Source of the DNA: a virus
IMG/VR virus record: IMGVR_UViG_3300002514_000125
Location: 524 to 26,881 of that record
Length of the DNA: 26,358 nucleotides
Strand: one strand, 5' to 3'
Positions 7,428 to 13,885 of the stretch are shown here, piece by piece. The first letter of the stretch is position 1, and every line of letters starts with the position of its first letter. Made by a program: the position numbers and the translations under genes. The notes under the pieces were generated by a model. The model made no database searches. It saw only the letters and a program-made list of their open reading frames with translations, and was not told the origin of the DNA.

Positions 7428-8237
7428 TTAGTTCTCCTCAAACATACCAAGTGAATCTGCGTATTCACGAATGATGTTAGCATCGTTGATGACGCTACAA
7501 GAATCTTCCTCGTACATCGAAAGAAGGACATTGTTCAAAATGTCTTTCAGCGAGAACTTGTCCATAAGCGGAACGCACTCTAGCACCATACGAGTTGAAA
7601 TCTGCGAAGAGATTTTGCTCTCTTTATACATTTGGTGAGAGTAATCGTAAACCTGTACGAGAGGCTTTGCGCTCTTAGAAATCTCACCATTGTAAAGGTG
7701 AGTGATGTATTTGGAAAGTTCCTTTCCCTTGATGTAATCAAGGTGGAAGGGGATAAAGCGGTCTTTCAATGCACGGTCTAGTGAACGCGCAGAAGAGTAA
7801 TCAAGACCGATGTTTGCGGTAGCCACAAACTTAACAGTAGGGTCTACCATAATGGTTTCGCCCGAACCGCCAAGTTCCTCAACACGAATGTCCCTACGGA
7901 AATCCAACAATGGGAAAATGATGTTGAACGCATCATCGGAAGCCCTAGAAAGTTCATCAAGAATGATGAGCGTATTCGGGGTTTGAATGGCTTTAATAAA
8001 GTCTGAGGTTTGGAATCGGGTTGTGCCGTCCTCCAAAACATGATAGCCGATGAGAGAAGTTCTAGCGTCCTGTGTCGAACCCATGTTGATAACAACGGGG
8101 TTCATGCCAAGTGAGTTTGCTATCTCTAGGCAAAGTGTGGTTTTGCCACACCCTGTTGCTCCTGTGAGTAAACAGTTTTTGCCACTACCGATTAGTGTAG
8201 CGAGCATTTCTTTTTTTGTATCGTCAATAACGAACAT
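7428..8237 (-). CDS. cobS: CobS/MoxR-like AAA+ ATPase
   Basis: 269 residues from the ATG at 8237, which has AGGA about eight bases upstream; an upstream GTG at 8294 lies within the promoter. Walker A GATGCGKT at residues 26-33, Walker B LIILDELSRA at about 90-99, sensor-1 ATAN at about 139-142, and an arginine-finger region LDRALKDRF at about 153-161. The short single-domain form fits the MoxR/CobS/CbbQ/NorQ group, which remodel enzyme complexes together with VWA partners. CobS-like genes are known from T4-like cyanophages, where a cobaltochelatase role has been suggested but not shown. First gene after a strong sigma-70-type promoter. Confidence 0.85.
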   Translation of the reverse strand: MFVIDDTKKEMLATLIGSGKNCLLTGATGCGKTTLCLEIANSLGMNPVVINMGSTQDARTSLIGYHVLEDGTTRFQTSDFIKAIQTPNTLIILDELSRASDDAFNIIFPLLDFRRDIRVEELGGSGETIMVDPTVKFVATANIGLDYSSARSLDRALKDRFIPFHLDYIKGKELSKYITHLYNGEISKSAKPLVQVYDYSHQMYKESKISSQISTRMVLECVPLMDKFSLKDILNNVLLSMYEEDSCSVINDANIIREYADSLGMFEEN

Positions 8238-8294
8238 AGGTAAATCCTGTGGTTTGAGTGAGTTGAGAGTCGGGTATCGCCCCGAACAGCCCAC

Positions 8295-8323
8295 ATTATA
8301 CCACAGACCTACCCCTACGTCAA
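8295..8323 (-). promoter_or_regulatory. Sigma-70-type promoter for the AAA+/VWA run
   Basis: Minus strand: TTGACG (8318-8323), a 17-base spacer, then TATAAT (8295-8300). This is a near-consensus housekeeping promoter and the best one in the window. Transcription would begin at about 8288, giving a leader of roughly 50 bases to the ATG at 8237. It predicts expression of the ATPase/VWA/sigma-like run by unmodified host polymerase. Confidence 0.75.
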
Positions 8324-8432
8324 GCCCCTACACAAGAAAACTTTGGAAATAGCCAAATTCGTCGTAAGTCCTGCTCTCACAAGAAGTTACGTCGTCGCGG
8401 GGCTCCCAAACGCTCACACCTTTGTGTTTCCC
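8324..8432. other. Short intergenic gap
   Basis: About 110 bases without a gene lie between the stop at 8433 and the promoter. A weak ACAC/GTGT hairpin near 8416-8428 follows the stop of the upstream gene but has no T-run, so I do not call a terminator. Nothing else recognised. Confidence 0.5.
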
Positions 8433-8864
8433 CTATTCGGGAGTTTCCCAATCATCAAGTTCGTCTTTATCAGTATCTAATAACCACATCAACTCTAGTT
8501 GAGTAGCAGAAAGAGTTTCGTCATCATCGGTTATGTTGAAAGTTCTACGCACTTTCTGTTCAACCTCTTTGTCTGTGAAGATTAACCTTTCATAGAAATC
8601 ATGAAATGTTATCCCATCTTCCCTTGAAACATACAAGAAAGAGATTACCTGAAACGCTTGTCGTAAAAACGGGTTCTTGCGAAACCCTTTTCGGGCTAAG
8701 TCTTTCACATTCTTATAACCAAGTAACCGAGCAATCATGTTTGACTCTCCTACATTCATAGAAAGACCGATAAGCGGTTGGAGATTCTTAAAACATAACA
8801 TCTCCTCTTCCGACATCTTCAGTTTAACAATGTAGTTCTTGCGTTCATCATTTGACTTTTCCAT
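8433..8864 (-). CDS. Hypothetical protein
   Basis: 143 residues. A good ribosome site, AGGAG, lies seven bases before the ATG. Mostly helical: KMSEEEMLCFKNLQPLIGLS, then NMIARLLGYKNVKDLARKGF, which could be a helix-turn-helix-like pair, then FLRQAFQVISFLYVSREDG. It closes with a strongly acidic tail (DTDKDELDDWETPE). No family recognised. It stands alone, with its own upstream promoter candidate and a gap on the far side. Confidence 0.65.
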   Translation of the reverse strand: MEKSNDERKNYIVKLKMSEEEMLCFKNLQPLIGLSMNVGESNMIARLLGYKNVKDLARKGFRKNPFLRQAFQVISFLYVSREDGITFHDFYERLIFTDKEVEQKVRRTFNITDDDETLSATQLELMWLLDTDKDELDDWETPE

Positions 8865-8901
8865 TTACATACTCCTATGGTGTCTATAAGTATCTAGGAT
8901 T

Positions 8902-8925
8902 CCAGAAACATGACTGGTGTTCTGG
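8902..8925 (-). promoter_or_regulatory. Hairpin in the leader of the 8864 gene
   Basis: An inverted repeat, CCAGAA...TTCTGG, which can extend by three more pairs if one T bulges out, with a loop of about seven bases. It lies between the candidate promoter and the start at 8864, so it would form in the 5' leader. There is no U-run after it. Role unknown. Confidence 0.3.
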
Positions 8926-8932
8926 GGACTAT

Positions 8933-8962
8933 AATATAGTATGGAGACAAGGTAGTTTACAA
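8933..8962 (-). promoter_or_regulatory. Weak sigma-70-like promoter candidate
   Basis: Minus strand TTGTAA (8957-8962), an 18-base spacer, TATATT (8933-8938). It is correctly placed to transcribe the gene starting at 8864. The same spot read on the plus strand gives GACTATAATATAG, the box seen before other genes, but only a five-codon frame follows it there. Confidence 0.35.
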
Positions 8963-8992
8963 GTGTGTGAAGCCAATAGTGGTTTTTGACTT

Positions 8993-9361
8993 TCACGCTT
9001 TTACCTTCGTCATCTTCGGTTTTCGTGAATCAGGTTTGTGATTTGAGGAAGTTGAATCTCGTCTCTCAGGATTGTCTGAGGGGCGAGGTTTGACTTTTGA
9101 CTTTCTACTCCCGTCGAAAAAAGCACGGTCTGACGGTTTCAGCTTCCAAGCGTTATCGAAAGTCCTGCCGAACTCGGACGGAGGCGCACCCTGAACCACG
9201 AAGGATTCGTTCTTGACTTTCTTCATGCGCTTCTTCTTCTTGCCCTTCCCCGCTTTATCAAGCGCGATAGCAATAGCTTGCTTGTGAGGATAACCCTCAT
9301 CGCTGAGCTTGCTTATATTAGAGGATACATCCTCTTGACTTTTACCTGTGCGTAGGGGCAT
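8993..9361 (-). CDS. Small basic protein, DUF6496-like N-terminus
   Basis: 122 residues. The N-terminus ([19 protein letters not shown]...[15 protein letters not shown]) matches a pattern common in phages: MPL, a Lys/Ser-rich turn, SxNI, then P[12 protein letters not shown]. After this come a poly-Lys stretch ([13 protein letters not shown]) and a disordered basic tail with KVKPRP and TKVKA. Very basic overall and likely to bind nucleic acid, but the function is unknown. AAGGA lies four bases before the ATG. Several of the AAAGTCAA repeats are inside the gene, and one overlaps its stop codon. Confidence 0.7.
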   Translation of the reverse strand: MPLRTGKSQEDVSSNISKLSDEGYPHKQAIAIALDKAGKGKKKKRMKKVKNESFVVQGAPPSEFGRTFDNAWKLKPSDRAFFDGSRKSKVKPRPSDNPERRDSTSSNHKPDSRKPKMTKVKA

Positions 9362-9440
9362 AATTCCTTGACTTTTTCTTGTAGGGGGGGAGGTGTACGG
9401 GGGTACGAGAATGAGGTTTGACTTTTACTGCGCTTCTCAT
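9342..9440 (-). CDS. Possible 32-residue basic peptide
   Basis: A short frame from the ATG at 9440: [20 protein letters not shown], then [12 protein letters not shown] and a stop inside the next gene. It lies right after the GACTATATAATATAG box and carries the same KVKP element as the neighbouring basic protein. There is no ribosome site and it overlaps the downstream start by 20 bases. It may be only the non-coding leader, in which KVKP is simply how the repeat reads. Confidence 0.22.
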   Translation of the reverse strand: MRSAVKVKPHSRTPVHLPPYKKKSRNYAPTHR

Positions 9441-9453
9441 GTTTGACTTTTAC

Positions 9454-9467
9454 TATATTATATAGTC
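9454..9467 (-). promoter_or_regulatory. GACTATATAATATA box
   Basis: Minus strand GACTATATAATATA, a variant of the GACTATAATA element found before other genes. It lies just downstream of a terminator and about 95 bases upstream of the DUF6496-like gene, so it could restart transcription there. No -35 is evident. Confidence 0.4.
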
Positions 9468-9468
9468 T

Positions 9469-9511
9469 AAAAAAGAACCCCTCATGCCAAAAGCATTAAG
9501 GGGCTCTCTTT
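9469..9511 (-). terminator. Rho-independent terminator
   Basis: Minus strand stem GAGCCCCT/AGGGGTTC with one G-U pair, a small internal loop, ATGC/GCAT, a five-base loop, then six Ts. It lies about 15 bases after the stop of the coiled-coil gene, whose transcript it would end. Confidence 0.8.
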
Positions 9512-9525
9512 AATATAGAAAAAAC

Positions 9526-9753
9526 CTACGCCTCGGCGGCAACAGCTTCTGCTTTAGCCTTATCTGCGTCCGTTTCCTCTTCAAGACCAAGCTCCTGCTT
9601 AATCTCCGCAATAGCATTCAACATGTCCTGCTTCTGCTCCTGTGCTTTTTCAAGCGCAGTCGTAGTCTCAGCAATGTAGTTATCCACTCCTTGAATGCCG
9701 TTCTCGTAACCTTCTAGCATTTGCGCTAGATACTTTTCAGATGTAGTAGTCAT
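9526..9753 (-). CDS. Small coiled-coil protein
   Basis: Seventy-five residues. Residues about 15-58 form a long helix with heptad-like spacing (IAETTTALEKAQEQKQDMLNA), followed by an acidic, Ala-rich tail (EEETDADKAKAEAVAAEA). No known domain. It lies between the tRNA and a strong terminator, with TATAATA four bases before its ATG and no Shine-Dalgarno site. It may be a small virion or scaffold component, but nothing fixes that. Confidence 0.65.
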   Translation of the reverse strand: MTTTSEKYLAQMLEGYENGIQGVDNYIAETTTALEKAQEQKQDMLNAIAEIKQELGLEEETDADKAKAEAVAAEA

Positions 9754-9757
9754 AATT

Positions 9758-9764
9758 TATTATA
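9758..9764 (-). promoter_or_regulatory. TATAATA box before the 9753 start
   Basis: Minus strand TCTATAATA, AATT, ATG. Here no upstream coding sequence overlaps the box, so stop-codon use cannot explain it. No ribosome site lies between box and start. Confidence 0.42.
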
Positions 9765-9780
9765 GATTTTTTTTAGTGAA

Positions 9781-9799
9781 AGCAGCCAAAAAAGCTACT
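9781..9799 (-). terminator. Weak hairpin after the tRNA
   Basis: Minus strand AGTAGC-TTTTTTG-GCTGCT forms six pairs with one G-U, followed by TTTCACT. It begins six bases after the tRNA CCA end. It could be a processing signal or a weak terminator; the T-run lies in the loop rather than after the stem. Confidence 0.28.
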
Positions 9800-9804
9800 G
9801 AATT

Positions 9805-9880
9805 TGGTAGGGCGAATGGGATTCGAACCCATACTGAACGGATTTTAAGTCCGATGCCTCTGCCGTTGGGCTACCGCCCC
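9805..9880 (-). tRNA. tRNA-Leu(UAA), class-I shaped
   Basis: 76 bases including an encoded CCA. The acceptor stem GGGGCGG/TCGCCCT pairs fully with two G-U pairs. The T arm is ATGGG-TTCGAAT-CCCAT. The anticodon loop CTTAAAA puts UAA at 34-36 (9845-9847), reading UUA leucine codons. The discriminator base is A, as leucyl-tRNA synthetase prefers. The variable region is only about five bases, whereas bacterial tRNA-Leu normally has a long variable arm. The D stem has three clear pairs, and the first anticodon-stem pair is a T-T mismatch. It does not read a stop codon. Confidence 0.88.
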
Positions 9881-9886
9881 AACTTA

Positions 9887-10123
9887 TTAAACAGGGGCAG
9901 CAACCTCTTCGGTTAGCAAACCTTCTGTTTCGGGACTCATAAAGGTATCAACCTTTCCCTTAAGGCAGAACTTCAAACCTTGCTCAGTAAGAATCATTGT
10001 GCGCCTAGAGTTTCCAGGGACGGAGTATACAGCGACAACAGTGTCGCGTCGAAGTACGATGGTGCCCGCAATCTTCTCGTCGGTTACCTCAGCGAAATAA
10101 TCAGCTTTAATTAGTGTGTCCAT
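9887..10123 (-). CDS. Small hypothetical protein
   Basis: Seventy-eight residues, predicted mostly beta (AGTIVLRRDTVVAVYSVPGNSRRTMILTEQG), ending in an acidic Pro/Ala tail. No domain recognised. It follows the two paralogous proteins by 12 bases, in which GACTATTATAG, a variant of the box, lies three bases from the ATG; no ribosome site is visible. By position it may accompany the structural-type genes. Confidence 0.6.
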   Translation of the reverse strand: MDTLIKADYFAEVTDEKIAGTIVLRRDTVVAVYSVPGNSRRTMILTEQGLKFCLKGKVDTFMSPETEGLLTEEVAAPV

Positions 10124-10135
10124 GCACTATAATAG

Positions 10136-10597
10136 TCATACCATCTGCATATGGTACATAATATTTAAAGAAATTGGGCGGTCATCGTCAGGTCCTAGGA
10201 CGTGATAAACAACCAATGGTTTTCCTACTCCAACACTAATGTCTAGATTCTCTCCAAATGATACCTTGTTAGCTACCGCCCCTAGAGAACCTACAAATAA
10301 ATTATTACCAGCATCGCCATTACTAAGCACAATCATCCCAGGAGCATAAGGGCTACCTGCAAGACCATAAGTAGCACATTGAATCTGGTCAATAACGATG
10401 GTTGAGCCAGATACCGCAGGAACTAGCACCGTGCTAGTATCAGCCGCAGGGGAGGCTTGGTAGTGTGCCGCAGAATCCCCCGCATCTAAGCCTGCCCATG
10501 CCGTTGCTGAGGTACCAATCCACACTTTAGTGTTATCATAATACCCCCCAGCGCCACGCATGACAGGGACGATACGTCGTTCAATGGATAGTGCCAT
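10136..10597 (-). CDS. Putative virion-associated protein, paralogue B
   Basis: 153 residues, rich in Gly, Ala, Ser and Val, with alternating strands and no catalytic motif. The central segment (WAGLDAGDSAAHYQASPAAD...TVLVPAVSG) aligns with its neighbour encoded at 10600-11064, as do GENLDISVG and the last strand. This composition is typical of beta-sandwich fibre, decoration or tail proteins, but no named family was recognised. TATAATA abuts the ATG directly, where it also contains the neighbour's stop codon. Confidence 0.55.
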   Translation of the reverse strand: MALSIERRIVPVMRGAGGYYDNTKVWIGTSATAWAGLDAGDSAAHYQASPAADTSTVLVPAVSGSTIVIDQIQCATYGLAGSPYAPGMIVLSNGDAGNNLFVGSLGAVANKVSFGENLDISVGVGKPLVVYHVLGPDDDRPISLNIMYHMQMV

Positions 10598-10599
10598 TA

Positions 10600-11064
10600 T
10601 TATACGTCTACCATAGTGTACGCAACATTTATAATATTAGCGTCGGATGTCGAGCTACCAACATTACCTGCAACTCTATAATGGATTAAGTCCTTATTCT
10701 CCCCAAGAAGAATCTTAGCGGTTAGTCGGGCTTCCGAGTACTGAGTTCCCGTATACACAAACAAATCATCGTCTGAACCCTCCTCACCAAGCGTACCTGT
10801 ATAATCCAAGTTCCCACCAGTCGTCATAGCAGCCACTTCAAGGACGAGAACCCGTTTACCTTCAACACCAGCAACAACCACCGATGAGGTATTAGCATCA
10901 GGGGAAGCCTGTAAGTGGTTAGCAGTAGCATCTAAGCCTGCAAAAGCGGCTGCTTGATAAGCTACTTCTGTGTACATCGTGGCGAACTGTGAGCCAAGCA
11001 CCTTTTCAGGGGAAATTCCCGCAGGACCTTCCATCATCATCCCATTCATTCTAGTTTGAGCCAT
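10600..11064 (-). CDS. Putative virion-associated protein, paralogue A
   Basis: 154 residues. It shares AFAGLDATANHLQASPDANTS, then a VEGKRVLVLEVAA strand, then LGENKDL and a final INVAYTMVDV strand with paralogue B. The N-terminus is Met-rich (MAQTRMNGMMMEGPAGISPE). Probably beta-rich and structural; no enzymatic motif. It lies at the end of the run after rmlD, with TATATAA six bases before its ATG and no Shine-Dalgarno site. Confidence 0.55.
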   Translation of the reverse strand: MAQTRMNGMMMEGPAGISPEKVLGSQFATMYTEVAYQAAAFAGLDATANHLQASPDANTSSVVVAGVEGKRVLVLEVAAMTTGGNLDYTGTLGEEGSDDDLFVYTGTQYSEARLTAKILLGENKDLIHYRVAGNVGSSTSDANIINVAYTMVDV

Positions 11065-11082
11065 AGTACTTTATATAGGTGC

Positions 11083-11808
11083 TTACTCGTCTAGAACCAT
11101 AGAACAATCTGTAGGGTATTGGTAGGGGGTTTTTAGGTCTATAGGGTCTACCAGCTCCACCCAAGGGTACTCCTCCCGTGCGAGGTCAGCAAGAAGTTTC
11201 CTTTCTGTTCCTAGGTTAATTACCCCTGTTCTCTCATCGGCAACCACTTCTACAATCTTTTCGGCTATAACATCTATCCAGTCTGCATTTGTCCACACGG
11301 GGTCAATAACTTTAGTATAGGCATTTTCTCCCCATGTCCCTCTAGCCTTCATAGATGTCCTAATAATTAAATCTTTTTCGGGGTCGCAAAACCACTCCCC
11401 AATAAACTTAGTCATTCCGTAGGAGCCTAAAGGGGAAACATCGCTAACAGAGTAATTTCCTTCGGTTCCAGGGTAGACGTAATCAGTCGAAATGTAGACA
11501 ACCTTAGCCCCATGGTAGTGAGCCGACTCGCACACGAACTTACTGCCCATGATATTGGTCCTTACGCACTTATCCTTCCCCTCCATTGTTTCAGCTTTAG
11601 GCACATCTGTGTATGCAGCAAGATTGATGACAATGTCGGGGTTATGCCACATGACGCACTGCCATATTTTAGTGGTAGCGATATCCACTTCTTCGGAGGT
11701 CGGGGCTATAACATGAGCGCCAGCTGCTTTAAGAAGGGGGACAAGGTCTTTACCTAGTCTCCCCCCTCCTCCAAATACTAAAATTTGCTTATCTTTCAAT
11801 GTGTTCAC
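11083..11808 (-). CDS. rfbD: dTDP-4-dehydrorhamnose reductase-like (RmlD)
   Basis: 241 residues, an NAD(P)-binding short-chain-type reductase. GGGGRLG (13-19) is the Rossmann loop, STDYVYPG (107-114) is the family strand, and YGMTK (130-134) holds the catalytic Tyr and Lys. INLAAYTDVPKAE also matches RmlD. RmlD reduces dTDP-4-keto-rhamnose to dTDP-L-rhamnose. It is shorter than usual (about 290), with a compact C-terminal substrate domain, so the exact sugar may differ. The start is a GTG at 11808 (TTG at 11799 is possible), overlapping rmlB by 20 bases. Confidence 0.8.
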   Translation of the reverse strand: MNTLKDKQILVFGGGGRLGKDLVPLLKAAGAHVIAPTSEEVDIATTKIWQCVMWHNPDIVINLAAYTDVPKAETMEGKDKCVRTNIMGSKFVCESAHYHGAKVVYISTDYVYPGTEGNYSVSDVSPLGSYGMTKFIGEWFCDPEKDLIIRTSMKARGTWGENAYTKVIDPVWTNADWIDVIAEKIVEVVADERTGVINLGTERKLLADLAREEYPWVELVDPIDLKTPYQYPTDCSMVLDE

Positions 11809-12763
11809 GTAACTGTTCCCTTATAAAGTAACTTAAGGTAGTTAGTTCAGGCCAGTGACCCATATACGATTCTAATTTAGTAGAATTTAAAAGATACTTT
11901 CGGTCATGACCCAAGCGGTCTTCGACGAATTTATACTCTACGTTTTTTCCGAGGATGTCGCTAATCTTTTCAATAATATCAATATTAGTATGAGTTACCC
12001 CACTTCCAATATTATACACTTTCCCTTCGGAAGCACTCATCATTAGATGAAAAATAAACTTCACATTATCATCAACGTGTATCCATTCACGCACTTGTTC
12101 TCCATCTCCATACACAGGAACCTCAGAGCCTTCCGCAATAGACTTCATAATCTTAGGAAGGAACTTCTCAGGGTCCTGATTAGGTCCGAAGTTATTACAG
12201 GTTCTCGTAATAAGGTAAGGAACATCGAACGTTCTGCCCGCAGCCTCCACCAACAGGTCGGCGCTCGCCTTAGAAGCAGCGTAGTAAGAACTACCCTTCA
12301 GCTTAAAGCTCTCGTCGGCACCGAGATGACCTCCCCTAACATCAGCCATGTCTCCATAGACTTCATCGGTTGATATCTGGACAAACTTGATGAGGTTCTC
12401 GTTATGCTTGCAAATCTCTAAGAGGTTGAACACTCCCCGAATATTAGTTTTTACAAAAGGAGAGCCATCCGCTATGGAATTGTCTACGTGAGTCTCAGCC
12501 GCGAAATTAACAACGTACTCTGCCGTCTTCAGGGCGGGACAAATATCAGCTACATCGCTCTGAGCTATATCCCCAATACAATGCTTAACGCGGCCCATGT
12601 GTGCTTTGCTATCCAACCACGACGTTACTCGCGTCTTATCAGCAGCATAAGTGCATTTATCTAAAATTACAACGTTATAGTTTGTATTCTCTACAACGTG
12701 TTTTACGAATCGAGAGCCTATGAAACCATAGCCCCCAGTTACTACAATATGTTTTCTATTCAT
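11789..12763 (-). CDS. rfbB: dTDP-glucose 4,6-dehydratase (RmlB)
   Basis: 324 residues from the ATG at 12763, which overlaps the end of rmlA. Extended short-chain reductase fold: GGYGFIG NAD loop (10-16), AAETHVDNSI, catalytic TDE in STDEVYG (131-137), YAASK (161-165), and RTCNNFGPNQ where typical enzymes have RCSNNYGP. It converts dTDP-glucose to dTDP-4-keto-6-deoxyglucose. The C-terminal GDGEQVREWIHVDDN matches the substrate-binding region. Length is normal for the family. Confidence 0.9.
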   Translation of the reverse strand: MNRKHIVVTGGYGFIGSRFVKHVVENTNYNVVILDKCTYAADKTRVTSWLDSKAHMGRVKHCIGDIAQSDVADICPALKTAEYVVNFAAETHVDNSIADGSPFVKTNIRGVFNLLEICKHNENLIKFVQISTDEVYGDMADVRGGHLGADESFKLKGSSYYAASKASADLLVEAAGRTFDVPYLITRTCNNFGPNQDPEKFLPKIMKSIAEGSEVPVYGDGEQVREWIHVDDNVKFIFHLMMSASEGKVYNIGSGVTHTNIDIIEKISDILGKNVEYKFVEDRLGHDRKYLLNSTKLESYMGHWPELTTLSYFIREQLREHIER

Positions 12764-13472
12764 CTTCAAAGAATGTTTTAGTTGCTAGTGCTAATGAATC
12801 AAAGGTCCCGCAGTCCATCCACGTCCCATGAATCTTATGCACTTGGAGTTGCCCGTCCATTAAGTACGAGCGGTTCAGGTCGGTTACTTCAAGCTCTCCA
12901 CGACCTGACGGTACAAGCTGCTCAATCCTTCTAAACACACTATTATCATACATATACAAGCCAATAATTGCATCATTCGAAGGAGGTATAGAAGGCTTCT
13001 CAACTAGGTCTTTTGCCCACCCTTTCTCATCCCATTCCACAACGCCAAAGCGTTCTGGGTCATCCACTCTTTTAGTGAAAATGCAAGCGCCACCAATAGC
13101 ATCAAACTCCCTAACAGGAACAGAAATATCATCAGCGATAATATTATCGCCAAGGATGACAACACAATTATCGTCTCCGACAAACGGTTTAGCCATGTTG
13201 AGGGCGTGTGCGATACCCCCTTCACCTTCTTGGTATGCATAATTTAATCCCTCTAATCCGAAGTCTTCACCGTTGCGCAGTACTCGGATAAAATCACCTG
13301 CGTGTGGTCCCCCTGTTACGATAAGAATATCCTTAACCCCTGCGTTCACCAATGTTTCAATTGGATGATACACCATAGGCTTATCATACACAGGCAGTAA
13401 ATGTTTGTTAGTTGCTTTAGTTAAAGGGGATAGGCGCGTACCAAGCCCCCCAGCAAGAATAATTCCTTTCAT
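12756..13472 (-). CDS. rfbA: Glucose-1-phosphate thymidylyltransferase (RmlA)
   Basis: 238 residues, a nucleotidyltransferase. The signature GGLGTRLSPLTK begins at residue 8, followed by NKHLLPVYDKPMVYHPIETL, VILGDNII and EKPSIP. It makes dTDP-glucose from glucose-1-phosphate and dTTP, the first step of dTDP-deoxysugar synthesis. It is about 50 residues shorter than classical RmlA, as in the short form of the family. First gene of rmlA-B-D; it has a terminator upstream and TATAATA four bases before its ATG. Confidence 0.9.
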   Translation of the reverse strand: MKGIILAGGLGTRLSPLTKATNKHLLPVYDKPMVYHPIETLVNAGVKDILIVTGGPHAGDFIRVLRNGEDFGLEGLNYAYQEGEGGIAHALNMAKPFVGDDNCVVILGDNIIADDISVPVREFDAIGGACIFTKRVDDPERFGVVEWDEKGWAKDLVEKPSIPPSNDAIIGLYMYDNSVFRRIEQLVPSGRGELEVTDLNRSYLMDGQLQVHKIHGTWMDCGTFDSLALATKTFFEDE

Positions 13473-13476
13473 ATCC

Positions 13477-13486
13477 TATTATAGTC
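13477..13486 (-). promoter_or_regulatory. GACTATAATA promoter candidate for rmlABD
   Basis: Minus strand GACTATAATA, GGAT, ATG. It lies about ten bases after a terminator, with no coding overlap, so it must restart transcription if the rml genes are expressed from here. No -35 hexamer at 16-18 bases. GGAT might serve as a minimal ribosome site but is too close to the start. Confidence 0.5.
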
Positions 13487-13496
13487 GTAAGTCTAT

Positions 13497-13525
13497 AAAA
13501 AAAGAGGACTTCTTTCGAAGCCCCC
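13497..13525 (-). terminator. Rho-independent terminator upstream of rmlA
   Basis: Minus strand GGGGGCTTC-GAAA-GAAGTCCTC: nine pairs, two of them G-U, closed by a GAAA tetraloop and followed by seven Ts. It separates the transcript of the 13827 gene from the rml genes. Confidence 0.88.
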
Positions 13526-13554
13526 TTTAAGGAGAATAACAAACTTTGCCTACA

Positions 13555-13827
13555 TTAGCCCGTGTAAGCAATCCCATCCGTCTTATACATACGGAAGGAA
13601 TTTCTGGCGGGAGAACCTACTCGGTTCATGAGAACGCGCTCCTTGGTAGAAGTGCTCCAACGTTGATTCTGAATCTTACGCCATTCGTTTTGAATTCGGG
13701 TCGCTTGTCCCTTGGTCATGTAATTGGTGTTAAATCCTCGAACCATGTGCTGGTTTTGCGAAGTAACCAGAACTTCAGGGGTGCTGTCATTCTTGGCGTT
13801 CGCGTACTTAAAATTGATTTTCTTCAT
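13555..13827 (-). CDS. Small basic hypothetical protein
   Basis: Ninety residues, basic, with a Shine-Dalgarno (GAGGT) eight bases before the ATG. The sequence has strands and a helix (PEVLVTSQNQHMVRGFNTNYMTKG, then QATRIQNEWRKIQNQRW), and ends NSFRMYKTDGIAYTG. It looks like a small conserved phage protein that could bind nucleic acid, but I cannot name the family. It sits alone between a promoter-like box and a strong terminator, so it may be made in quantity. Confidence 0.65.
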   Translation of the reverse strand: MKKINFKYANAKNDSTPEVLVTSQNQHMVRGFNTNYMTKGQATRIQNEWRKIQNQRWSTSTKERVLMNRVGSPARNSFRMYKTDGIAYTG

Positions 13828-13873
13828 AGTGTTTACCTCTTGATTAATTGGAAGGGCATCGGCTTGCCCACAC

Positions 13874-13885
13874 TATGTTATAGTC
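13874..13885 (-). promoter_or_regulatory. GACTATAACATA box
   Basis: Minus strand GACTATAACATA, 46 bases before the 13827 start. Between them lies a short hairpin (GGGCA-AGCCGA-TGCCC) and then the ribosome site. A variant of the recurring box, but with a normal leader. Confidence 0.38.

Larger units (their letters stand above)
8985..9451. repeat. Cluster of AAAGTCAA repeats
   Basis: The plus-strand octamer TTGACTTT (minus AAAGTCAA) occurs eight times: near 8985, 9089, 9096, 9212, 9335, 9368, 9417 and 9442. Two copies overlap with a 7-base period (9089-9104). The last two share a longer 14-base unit, GTTTGACTTTTACT. Copies fall in more than one reading frame of the gene here (encoding KVK or KSQ), across its stop codon, next to its ribosome site, and in the non-coding leader, so coding does not explain them all. 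It may be a protein-binding site array or an expanding short repeat. Confidence 0.6.

Noticed and set aside
7428-8237. Firm assignment as cobaltochelatase subunit CobS
   Set aside because: The fold fits CobS, but MoxR, NorQ and CbbQ share it, and no other cobalamin gene is present in the window.
8929-8955. Plus-strand GACTATAATATAG followed by ATG
   Set aside because: The frame stops after five codons and no plus-strand gene follows.
8985-9451. CRISPR array
   Set aside because: The repeats are only about eight bases and unevenly spaced, with no uniform spacers.
9805-9880. tRNA as a stop-codon suppressor
   Set aside because: The anticodon is UAA, which reads UUA leucine codons; a suppressor of UAA would need UUA. 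No in-frame stops break the genes here.
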